Positions 1-6,364 are shown, counted from the first letter of the stretch. The stretch is 11,020 nt of DNA from Stigonema sp964246695 (GCA_964246695.1 CAXTSI010000317.1:1-11020); one strand, 5' to 3'. Numbers and translations: made by a program. Notes: generated from the letters alone by a model not told the origin.

Positions 1-50
1 TCTTTCTCCATAAATAAATTTAGGGGAACCTGTACCTTTTTGATTTTTTT

Positions 51-76
51 GACTTTTGACTTTTGACTTTTGACTT
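51..76. repeat. Heptamer tandem repeat (GACTTTT)n
   Basis: Three perfect copies of the 7-base unit GACTTTT plus a partial fourth, directly after a T-rich run. This is the short tandemly repeated repeat type that is abundant between genes in heterocystous cyanobacteria. It lies about 80 bases upstream of the galactose oxidase-like gene. No further gene or clear promoter was recognised in bases 1-156. Confidence 0.85.
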
Positions 77-156
77 CCCGAAGGGCGGTCAAGCCTAATT
101 GAGATGCTTTTACCCTGCCATATAACCCAATCCCATCCCAATAAAAAAAGAAAAAT

Positions 157-1878
157 ATGAAATTTATTCAGAGTACTTTTGCTGCTATCTTGTTCTCAAT
201 TTATACTACTGTGCTTGATTATAAAGCTGTTCATACTAATAACAAATCAAAGGAAATTATCAAATCAATACTGTTATTAGCTTGGCACAAATTAAGACGC
301 ATTTTTCCCAAAAAAATATTTGTGTTTGGCGTAACAGTCTTACTAACTTTAGGTTTCAGTTTTATTGGAAACTTAAACCATTTCGCTTCTTCTGATAAAA
401 CTCAAGCAACTTTTCCTGTTCCAGAGGTCAAAACTACCGAAGAAAATCAAAATCTAGCTACACAAGGACAATGGAGTAGTATTATCGACCTACCTCTGAT
501 TCCAGTATCCGCCGCTACACTTCCAAATGGAAAAGTCTTATTGTGGGCTGCATCTAATAAATACGATTTTGCTGGCGGGACTCCACAGACTTGGACCAGC
601 ATATTTGACCCCACAACCAAACAAGCCACTGAAACCTTAATTGTCTCAACTCAGCACCAAATGTTCTGCCCAGGCATCTCTCATCTTTATGATGGTCGCA
701 TTTTAGTTGCTGGTGGCTCTGACGCTTCTGCTACCAGCATTTACAATCCCTTCACTGATAGCTGGCAAAGTGCCGAAACAATGAACATTGCCAGGGGCTA
801 TCAATCTAATGTCACCCTCTCCGATCGGCGTGTGTTTACCATCGGTGGCTCTTGGAACGGAGGAATTGGCGGTAAGGATGGTGAGGTATGGCGTGATGGC
901 TTGGGTTGGTCACGCTTAGATAATGCTCTAGTTGATCCAATCATTGGGCCTGACCCCGAAGGTGCGTATCGTGGGGATAACCATGCTTGGTTGTTTGCTG
1001 CTCCGAATGGGAAAGTCTTTCAAGCTGGACCAAGTGTTCAGATGAACTGGTTTACAACTTCCGGCTCAGGTAGTGTTACTTATGCGGGTAATCGTGGAGA
1101 TGACACCTACAGTATAAATGGCACAGCAGCAATGTATGATATTGGTAAGATACTGAAAGCCGGCGGGGGAGAGGCTTACAACTTGGGGTATCCAGCCAAC
1201 AACCGTGCATATGTGATTGATATTAATAACGATAACGATGTCACTGTGCTGCCAGTTGCGCCCATGCAGTATGCTCGTGGTTTCCACAATAGTGTTGTGC
1301 TACCAAACGGTCAAGTAATCGTCATCGGTGGTATGCCCAACCCTGTTGCTTTCTCCGACTTTAATGCTGTTCTGGCTCCAGAACTTTGGGATCCCACCAC
1401 TAAAACTTGGAGCAGCTTAGCTTCCATGCAAGTTCCTCGCAACTACCACAGTGTTGCCCTGCTGCTTCCTGATGGTCGAGTATTTTCTGGTGGTGGCGGT
1501 TTGTGCGAAAATTGTGGCGCGAATCATCCTGATGCACAAATCTACAGCCCTCCCTATTTATTTAATTCAGATGGCACACTAGCCGATCGACCAACCATCA
1601 ATACAGCTTCTAGCACAGCAGTTTATGGCAGCACGATTCAGGTAACCGCTAACAGAGAAGTCAGCAATTTTTCTCTGGTACGCTTCTCAACAGTTACCCA
1701 TACAGTTAACAATGACCAACGGCGGATTCCTCTAACTTTTACTACAGCAGGAACCAACAGTTACAACTTAGAAATTCCTACTGATGCAGGTGTTGCACCT
1801 CCAGGCTACTATATGCTCTTTGCCTTAGACAGCCAAGGAGTTCCAAGCGTTGCTAACATTCTCATGGTGAGTAGTTAG
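157..1878 (+). CDS. Galactose oxidase-like copper radical oxidase (kelch propeller, membrane-anchored)
   Basis: Predicted copper radical oxidase that would oxidise a primary alcohol (galactose type) to an aldehyde and reduce O2 to H2O2. The kelch propeller and C-terminal domain match my memory of fungal galactose oxidase closely. Every active-site residue is present: Cys171 in HQMFCPG and Tyr215 in ARGYQS (thioether cofactor pair, C228/Y272 in the fungal enzyme), Trp233 in GGSWNGG (stacking W290; glyoxal oxidases have Tyr there), Tyr430-His431 in NYHS (Y495/H496), and His515 in THTVNNDQRR (H581). Cys450/Cys453 match the C515/C518 disulfide. The N-terminal carbohydrate-binding domain of the fungal protein is absent. 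Instead, about 85 residues carry hydrophobic stretches and a likely transmembrane anchor at 54-72 after KLRRIFPKK, so the catalytic part should sit outside the membrane. No other in-frame ATG occurs before residue 169, which fixes the start, although the RBS is weak. Substrate is not readable from sequence. Confidence 0.93.
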   Translation: MKFIQSTFAAILFSIYTTVLDYKAVHTNNKSKEIIKSILLLAWHKLRRIFPKKIFVFGVTVLLTLGFSFIGNLNHFASSDKTQATFPVPEVKTTEENQNLATQGQWSSIIDLPLIPVSAATLPNGKVLLWAASNKYDFAGGTPQTWTSIFDPTTKQATETLIVSTQHQMFCPGISHLYDGRILVAGGSDASATSIYNPFTDSWQSAETMNIARGYQSNVTLSDRRVFTIGGSWNGGIGGKDGEVWRDGLGWSRLDNALVDPIIGPDPEGAYRGDNHAWLFAAPNGKVFQAGPSVQMNWFTTSGSGSVTYAGNRGDDTYSINGTAAMYDIGKILKAGGGEAYNLGYPANNRAYVIDINNDNDVTVLPVAPMQYARGFHNSVVLPNGQVIVIGGMPNPVAFSDFNAVLAPELWDPTTKTWSSLASMQVPRNYHSVALLLPDGRVFSGGGGLCENCGANHPDAQIYSPPYLFNSDGTLADRPTINTASSTAVYGSTIQVTANREVSNFSLVRFSTVTHTVNNDQRRIPLTFTTAGTNSYNLEIPTDAGVAPPGYYMLFALDSQGVPSVANILMVSS

Positions 1879-1995
1879 AGTGATCCTGAGAGACGGAAGT
1901 TATCGGAATACAAGCGCACTTCTCTCTCCTTTTCTCGATGCGAGGCAAAGTATCTCGTTGGTTGCGCCCACCTGTTCCAATTCTCCTTATTAAAC

Positions 1996-2077
1996 GGCGA
2001 TAGCGAAGCGAGTAACGCCTTCCCGGTAGCGACTCTCGTAGCGTCAGCTTCTCCCCTTGGAAGAAGCGCAGATCGCC
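1996..2077. repeat. Interspersed palindromic repeat, ends GGCGAT...ATCGCC
   Basis: An 82-base block begins GGCGAT and ends with the reverse complement ATCGCC. Inside are short words such as AGCGAAGCGA, GTAGCGACT and CAGCTTCTCC that I associate with repeats between genes in Nostoc-type genomes. It occupies the gap between the two oxidase genes. A minus-strand open frame across it (1862-2095) is explained by the repeat and is not annotated. The rest of 1879-2167 shows no gene. AGGGG at 2153-2157 precedes the next start codon. Confidence 0.65.
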
Positions 2078-2167
2078 AAATGGAAAGGCTTGCACTTTTA
2101 ATTACGATCGCATATGCCGTATTATAGCGCTTTAATGTAAAGTCTAACTTTCAGGGGAAAATACGTA

Positions 2168-4012
2168 ATGCGATCGCCAACTCGACAACAACGACGCCAA
2201 CAATTAATCAAGCAATATATTCTATCGCGCCGGACGATGCTGGCACTAATTGGTCTAGCTTGTGCCTCTGGTTTGGAAGCGTTCCTAGGCAATAAGTCTC
2301 AAGCAACAAGACCCAGCCTGCCTGCCAATCCAGATATTCCAACTTTACCTCAATTGAATAACGAGGCGATCCAACTTGAGCGTAAAGAGCAGCTATCGGC
2401 AGCACGCCTTCAATATCAGCTGGCGTTTCGGCTACCAAACTCTGCCCGCGTGGCGACTTTACCCCTCCAAGAAGTTTTTGATCGGGGGTATAGCAATAAT
2501 CGGGCAAATTTGAACCAGAAAGTGGCAGCAAATCAACAGGCTTTTCAAGAGAGTCCCAAACCCTTTGTAACGCTAGAAGATTACGCAGCAGTCTTTAAAG
2601 TCCTGCCCCTACCAGATATTGCCAAGACCTTTGAAAGCGACGCTACCTTCGCACAACAACGGCTTTCAGGTCCAAATCCAATGGAACTAACCAATGTTTT
2701 AGCACTCAATTACAATCTCCAAGAAAAACTTGGGATAACGGATGAGATTTTTCAAACTGTGCTCAGATCTCAAAGGGGAAAGGCTAAGGAGAGCGAAACC
2801 CTCAACAGTGCTATCCAATTCGGTAGTCTGTTTGTCACTGATTATGCGGTACTCGATTCTACTCGCGTAACTCCAAAATCCAACCAGTTTCTCGCTGCCC
2901 CAATCGCGCTTTATTATGCCGATCGCAGTCGTGGTAATTGTCGCTTAATCCCTATTGCCATACAATTGGGACAGATTCCTCAAGAAAGTCTGCTTTGCAC
3001 GCCTTTGGATGGTATGGACTGGCAAATCGCAAAGCTGATTACTCAGATGGCAGATTTTTATGTCCACGAGTTGATACGTCACTTGGGTCAGACCCATCTA
3101 GTTCTAGAACCAATCGCATTAGCTACTGTACGGGAATTAGCTGCTGTTCATCCAGTGAATGTACTATTAAAGCCTCATTTTGAGTTCACGATGGCAATCA
3201 ATGCCCTTGGAGATCAAGTCCTGATCAATCCAGGGGGATATGTGGAGATCATTTTGGGTGGGACTCTTGAAAGCTCGCTCAACCTTTCCGAGCAAGGTGT
3301 CTCGGAGTGGTTCAACAACTTCAACAACTTTGCTCTCCCAAACAATTTACGTCAGCGCGGTGTTGATGAGCGTTCTTCCTTGCGAGATTTTCCTTATCGG
3401 GATGACGGTTTGCTGGTCTGGGATGCCTTATTGGACTATGTCAGTCGATATGTTGGGATTTACTACACGTCAAACCGAGATGTCATTGAGGATTTCGAGC
3501 TACAAAATTGGCTGCAAGCTTTACGGAAATCCGTTAGTGATGGAGGCTTTGGTATCGTTTCCTTGCCACCCCGCCTGACTAACCGCAAGCAGTTAATTGA
3601 CCTGCTGACACAAATTATTTTCACATCTGGTCCACAACACTCAGCTATTGCCTGGATTCAATATCAATATATGTCTTTTATTCCTAATATGCCCGGAGCA
3701 ATTTACCAGCCCATTCCCACGGTCAAAGGAACGATCCAAGACGAATTAAGTCTAACTCGTTTTCTTCCTGGCGTACAGCAAACCTTTGCTCAGGTCAATG
3801 TGATGGCAGGAATTGGCACCAAGCTCGATCCAAAGGCATTTACAGATTTTGGGGTGAATAGTTTTCAAGATCCGCGAGCCATTAATGTTCTAAAAAGCTT
3901 GCAAGACCGTCTAGAGGTGGTGGAAAAACAAATCTTACAACGCAATCAACACCGCGAGGAATTCTACCCTGGCTTTCTACCCTCCCGCATGGCTAACAGT
4001 ACCAGTGGCTAA
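2168..4012 (+). CDS. Lipoxygenase family protein with atypical iron ligands, possible Tat export
   Basis: Lipoxygenase catalytic domain without a PLAT domain (614 residues, usual for bacterial forms). The family dioxygenates polyunsaturated fatty acids at a non-heme iron. The signature at 300-320 reads HELIRHLGQTH followed by LVLEPIALAT, so the first two iron ligands are His300 and His305. The third His is His491 in GPQHSAIAW. The position four residues later, normally Asn (His or Ser in some members), is Ala495. The C-terminus is LPSRMANSTSG, where the family usually ends in NSISI or NSTSI, so the terminal carboxylate ligand would come from Gly614. Further family landmarks are QYQYMSFIPNMPG (499-510) and INPGGYVE. 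The N-terminus has SRRTML (20-25) followed by a hydrophobic stretch to about residue 40, a possible twin-arginine signal. AGGGG lies ten bases before the ATG. Activity is likely but not certain given the two substitutions. Confidence 0.9.
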   Translation: MRSPTRQQRRQQLIKQYILSRRTMLALIGLACASGLEAFLGNKSQATRPSLPANPDIPTLPQLNNEAIQLERKEQLSAARLQYQLAFRLPNSARVATLPLQEVFDRGYSNNRANLNQKVAANQQAFQESPKPFVTLEDYAAVFKVLPLPDIAKTFESDATFAQQRLSGPNPMELTNVLALNYNLQEKLGITDEIFQTVLRSQRGKAKESETLNSAIQFGSLFVTDYAVLDSTRVTPKSNQFLAAPIALYYADRSRGNCRLIPIAIQLGQIPQESLLCTPLDGMDWQIAKLITQMADFYVHELIRHLGQTHLVLEPIALATVRELAAVHPVNVLLKPHFEFTMAINALGDQVLINPGGYVEIILGGTLESSLNLSEQGVSEWFNNFNNFALPNNLRQRGVDERSSLRDFPYRDDGLLVWDALLDYVSRYVGIYYTSNRDVIEDFELQNWLQALRKSVSDGGFGIVSLPPRLTNRKQLIDLLTQIIFTSGPQHSAIAWIQYQYMSFIPNMPGAIYQPIPTVKGTIQDELSLTRFLPGVQQTFAQVNVMAGIGTKLDPKAFTDFGVNSFQDPRAINVLKSLQDRLEVVEKQILQRNQHREEFYPGFLPSRMANSTSG

Positions 4013-4056
4013 AAACAGCCAACGGCTACACTCATGCTGATTTACTCCTAAGAAAC

Positions 4057-4094
4057 ACAGGGAACAGGGAACAGGGAACAGGGAACAGGGAACA
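4057..4094. repeat. Heptamer tandem repeat (GGGAACA)5
   Basis: Five perfect tandem copies of GGGAACA run from 4060 to 4094, preceded by a partial copy (ACA). It is another short tandemly repeated repeat of the cyanobacterial type, 45 bases after the lipoxygenase stop codon. Confidence 0.92.
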
Positions 4095-4368
4095 TTAAAA
4101 TATGTTTCTTCCATATATCACTTGCGGCGTAGTCCGCTAGTTAGAGGCTTATATCTTGCCGTGGAAAAAACCTGCACCCACTTGAGCAACCCCTGACACC
4201 ATTAAAGGGTGTACTCGGTTAGCGCCTGCGTGGTGGTGGTCAAAACGCACCGTTTTTAAGGCTTTTATTGATAACTAGGGTCATGAAGGCGGCGCGTTTT
4301 ACTCTATTTCAACGGCTGTATCGCTTGGAACTATAGCACTTCTCAATTGGGTGGAATACAGGCACTTC

Positions 4369-4612
4369 GTAGGGGCAAAGGCTTTGCCCATGCGTGTCAA
4401 CTTAAGGACAAACCCCTTACTAAACGGTCGTTCCAGACCTTTCTCGTTCCCACGCAGAGCGTGGGAATGTATTCCCTGAGGCTCTGCCTCCAGGGTAAGG
4501 AGGCAGAGCCTCCGGATAGCGCGTTACCAGGCAGAGCCTAGTAACGAGAACTTGCCTGTATTTTCAAGGTTTACCTATTAGTTGACACCAATGGGCAGTG
4601 CCGTGCCCCTAC
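4369..4612. repeat. Composite element with imperfect ~39-base terminal inverted repeats
   Basis: The left end at 4369-4407 starts GTAGGGGCA and contains TGCCCAT and GTGTCAACT. The reverse complement of 4574-4612 starts GTAGGGGCA and also contains TGCCCAT and GTGTCAACT in the same order, with a few mismatches and small indels, and both close with AGG. The two ends therefore form imperfect terminal inverted repeats around about 165 bases. The left end also contains its own hairpin, GGGCAAAG-G-CTTTGCCC. No target-site duplication is evident, so this may be a MITE-like element or two separate copies of a common repeat in opposite orientation. Confidence 0.6.
4441..4550. repeat. 110-base three-hairpin element with closing inverted ends
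   Basis: Ends TTCTCGTT (4441-4448) and AACGAGAA (4543-4550) are reverse complements. Three stem-loops lie inside: a perfect 9-bp stem TTCCCACGC/GCGTGGGAA with loop AGA (4447-4467); a perfect 14-bp stem starting GAGGCTCTGCC with a 7-base loop (4478-4512); and CGTTAC-c-AGGC/GCCT-a-GTAACG with loop AGA (4522-4546). The first and third stems compete for a few bases with the closing helix. GGGAAT-GT-ATTCCC links stems one and two. I recognise this as a dispersed repeat type seen in many cyanobacteria. It is nested within the 4369-4612 inverted repeats. Confidence 0.8.
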
Positions 4613-4821
4613 CACCTATTGCATCCAAATGAGAACCGCTATATGCTCGTTTCCAATTGTTTCATTCTTCTTTGGTAAAATGCCTCCCACCACCAGTTCT
4701 CGTATAGTGAAGCTGCTAAACCTGAATAGCCGATGTCCAATCTTCAAGCCTTTTCTCTTGTTCGGTTGCGTCAATTAAAGCATAAGCTAGGGTGTACTCT
4801 TCACAGCAGCCAAGATAGTCT

Positions 4822-5446
4822 TCACTTTCTGAACAGGAATGATGCAATTCTGGGTGGTTTATTTTGATCTTGTTCATGCCACCACTCTTTGAAGTCCTCA
4901 AGCATAAAACCATGATTTTTCGCGCTTGTTAAAAAATCTGATATGTGATGCACAAATGCTGGGATTTCAATGACCTCTTGATTTCTTTGAAAATTAGCTT
5001 GTGTTCCTCGATATTGTCTGAATGGATGGAGTTCAGAGATGAAGAAGTATCCTACGAATGACTAATACACGAAATGCTTCCGAAAATATAAATGAGAAGT
5101 CTTCTATATGTTCTAGAACGAGATTACAGGCGATCAAATCAGCAGACCCATTGCTACAAGCCCATTGCTTCGTGATGTCTGCTGTCATAAAAATCACGTT
5201 GGCTCTTCTCACTTTCTCTTTCGCCTTTTCGATCGTGTACGCTGAAAAATCGAGCGCATAGACTTTTAGTGCGATTTGTGAAAGCAGAAGCGTATTTTTA
5301 CCTGTGCCACAGCCAATTTCAACCACTGATTTACACCTCAAAACCATCAAGGTTTCTCTGGTGACTACTTGATCCAGATCGCGCGTCAGGTTTTCGTCGG
5401 CATCGTATGTGGCTGACCAATTATCGTATGCTGCTTGAACACTCAT
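4822..5446 (-). pseudogene. Class I SAM-dependent methyltransferase, split by a +1 frameshift
   Basis: The first 128 codons encode a class I methyltransferase fold: motif I VVEIGCGTGK (41-50), an acidic residue at the end of strand 2 (ALDFS, Asp66), the ADIT segment (Asp90) and the ADLIACNLVLEHI segment, ending in FSEAFRVL. Related proteins continue with a short turn (often KPGG) and then YFFISELHPF. Here that continuation is present in another frame: from 5049 down to 4822 the minus strand reads YFFISELHPFRQYRGTQ and carries on through HHISDFL, EWWHEQD and IASFLFRK to TGA. Thirteen bases (5050-5062) separate the two parts where twelve would fit, so one extra base breaks the frame. The repaired protein would be about 207 residues, a normal family length. 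As it stands, translation stops at 5033 after 137 residues with a wrong C-terminus. The cause could be a recent mutation or a sequencing error. The substrate is unknown. Confidence 0.85.
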
Positions 5447-5480
5447 ATTGACTCGAAGAATAGCTGCATCACAGTTACTT

Positions 5481-5735
5481 TCATCCTAACTCTTCACTAT
5501 CATCAAAAACGCCTTCAGAATCAATCACTATCGGGTCATCTTTGCAAGAACCAAAAGTCTTCTCAAAAAAACCAAGGGACCAGCCTTTACCTTGTAGAGT
5601 AGTCTCCCTAGTCTCAGGAGTTACAGTTTGAAACGTGACTGTAACTTGCAACTCTGCATTAGTTAGTCCTATGGGAACATCTAAATGCATGATGCCATCC
5701 TCACCTACACGATAATTTAACGTCACACTCTGCAT
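5481..5735 (-). CDS. Antitoxin-like small protein (cyanobacterial VapB-type family), no toxin beside it
   Basis: An 84-residue protein with an N-terminal beta-rich segment (VTLNYRVGEDGIMHLDVP, then LQVTVTF) and a C-terminal segment GWSLGFFEKTFGS...DDP (51-68) ending in acidic residues. From memory this pattern (GWPPGFFE...DDP) is typical of small cyanobacterial proteins encoded just upstream of PIN-domain VapC toxins, where they act as antitoxin and autorepressor. A good ribosome-binding site, GAGG (complement of 5743-5746), lies seven bases before the ATG. The position where a toxin would be expected is occupied by the methyltransferase start, 34 bases downstream. It is therefore an orphan, or the family assignment is too narrow. 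Function is inferred only from family resemblance. Confidence 0.72.
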   Translation of the reverse strand: MQSVTLNYRVGEDGIMHLDVPIGLTNAELQVTVTFQTVTPETRETTLQGKGWSLGFFEKTFGSCKDDPIVIDSEGVFDDSEELG

Positions 5736-5826
5736 GGTTTATCCTCACTTTGACTACCAAATAAAAAATAGTTGTAATAGTGAGATTAATATTTATACTT
5801 TCTACATCCACCTGTTGAAGCATTAA

Positions 5827-6042
5827 CTAACGCGAATGAGTCTGCTCACTAACCAAATATTGTTCAATCGCTTCTCTGATTAAGTCTGGTACTGTACATT
5901 GTTTCTGGTTAGCTAAATTCTGTAATTGCTGCTTTACTTCAGGATCAACTTGTGCCTTTACCTGCGCAGATAAAGCTTTTTCCCTACCGAAATCAAAACG
6001 ATACTTGCTTCCAAAGTCTGGATTACCACCTGGTCGCGCCAT
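5827..6042 (-). CDS. Ribbon-helix-helix-like small DNA-binding protein
   Basis: A 71-residue protein starting MARPGGNPDFGSKYRFDFGR, a start I associate with a common cyanobacterial small-protein family. Residues 24-63 fit a ribbon-helix-helix fold: a beta strand (LSAQVKAQVD), helix A (PEVKQQLQNLANQ) and helix B (VPDLIREAIEQYL). Such proteins bind DNA as dimers and often serve as antitoxins or autorepressors. It lies 91 bases upstream of the antitoxin-like gene on the same strand and no toxin is next to it. No strong ribosome-binding site precedes the ATG. A TATAAT box and repeated motifs sit just upstream. Its target is unknown. Confidence 0.7.
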   Translation of the reverse strand: MARPGGNPDFGSKYRFDFGREKALSAQVKAQVDPEVKQQLQNLANQKQCTVPDLIREAIEQYLVSEQTHSR

Positions 6043-6068
6043 CTGGAAAATTTAACTCAACACCACTT

Positions 6069-6074
6069 ATTATA
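6069..6074 (-). promoter_or_regulatory. Candidate -10 box (TATAAT) for the RHH gene
   Basis: On the minus strand a perfect TATAAT lies 26 bases before the RHH-like start codon. No convincing -35 hexamer is found at 16-18 bases. The distance would give a 5' leader of roughly 20 bases. Confidence 0.4.
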
Positions 6075-6085
6075 ACGCCGTACTT

Positions 6086-6132
6086 TGTAAATAGAATGTA
6101 AATAGTTGATGAATAGCATTGTACGATGCTAT
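6086..6132. promoter_or_regulatory. Candidate operator region: direct and inverted repeats upstream of the RHH gene
   Basis: Two copies of TGTAAATAG (6086-6094 and 6097-6105) are spaced 11 bases apart, about one helical turn, so they would face the same side of the DNA. Next to them is an inverted repeat ATAGCAT/ATGCTAT with a 6-base spacer (6113-6132). They sit just upstream of the candidate -10 box, where a ribbon-helix-helix autorepressor would be expected to bind. The binding is inference. Confidence 0.4.
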
Positions 6133-6204
6133 AGTGATCGGAGAAGAGAAAGATTGCATTTTTCTCATTAGATTCCTAGGTTGTAAATCTATCCCAACGA
6201 AAAA

Positions 6205-6229
6205 CCCCGACCTTTGACGAGGTGCGGGG
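6205..6229 (-). terminator. Rho-independent terminator-like hairpin, read on the minus strand
   Basis: A GC-rich hairpin pairs CCCCG-ACCT with AGGT-G-CGGGG (one bulged base, loop TTGACG). On the minus strand it is followed directly by TTTTT (complement of 6200-6204), the arrangement of an intrinsic terminator for leftward transcription. No minus-strand gene lies just to its right; the nearest gene there is on the plus strand. It could block antisense transcription from the parB-like gene towards the RHH gene. Confidence 0.55.
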
Positions 6230-6256
6230 CAGAAATTAAAAAATCCTACATTTATC

Positions 6257-6364
6257 ATGACACAATTAACCTTTGTTCAGATAACAGAAGAACCGATCTG
6301 TTACGCGATCGCATATAACTTTTTGGATGCAACCACAGGCTTTGGCTTGGAGGTATCGGCATGA
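6257..6364 (+). CDS. Possible 35-residue small ORF coupled to the ParB-like gene
   Basis: An ATG-started frame of 35 codons reads MTQLTFVQITEEP and ends ...FGLEVSA. Its stop TGA overlaps the ParB-like start as ATGA (6361-6364), the arrangement of translational coupling. A GCGATCGC HIP1 site lies in it. The ribosome-binding site before its ATG is poor, and I recognise no family. It may be a real small protein, a leader peptide or chance. Confidence 0.35.
   Translation: MTQLTFVQITEEPICYAIAYNFLDATTGFGLEVSA

Larger units (their letters stand above)
4013..4821. other. Gene-poor, repeat-rich stretch
   Basis: No convincing gene lies between the lipoxygenase stop and the 3' end of the broken methyltransferase. 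The region holds a heptamer array at 4057-4094 and nested inverted repeats at 4355-4612. On the minus strand around 4149-4275 an open frame without an ATG reads RFDHHHAGANRVHPLMVSG and then a stop. It could be a coding remnant but I cannot place it. The 53-codon minus frame 4716-4877 overlaps the methyltransferase tail and is doubtful. Confidence 0.6.

Noticed and set aside
1862..2095. 77-codon minus-strand open frame
   Set aside because: It overlaps the end of the oxidase gene and runs through the palindromic repeat at 1996-2077; the Arg-rich composition is that of a translated repeat.
4057..4094. CRISPR-like array
   Set aside because: The units are 7 bases long with no spacers; this is a simple tandem repeat. 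The other arrays (51-76, 10922-11020) fail for the same reason.
4347..4541. 64-codon plus-strand open frame
   Set aside because: It lies wholly in the nested inverted repeats and has no protein-like pattern of its own.
5050..5062. Programmed frameshift in the methyltransferase
   Set aside because: No slippery heptamer or following structure is evident at the break, so a mutation or sequencing error is the simpler explanation.
5058..5261. 67-codon plus-strand open frame
   Set aside because: Shadow of the methyltransferase on the opposite strand.
6070..6258. 62-codon minus-strand open frame
   Set aside because: It covers the terminator hairpin and the candidate RHH promoter region, and shows no recognisable motif.
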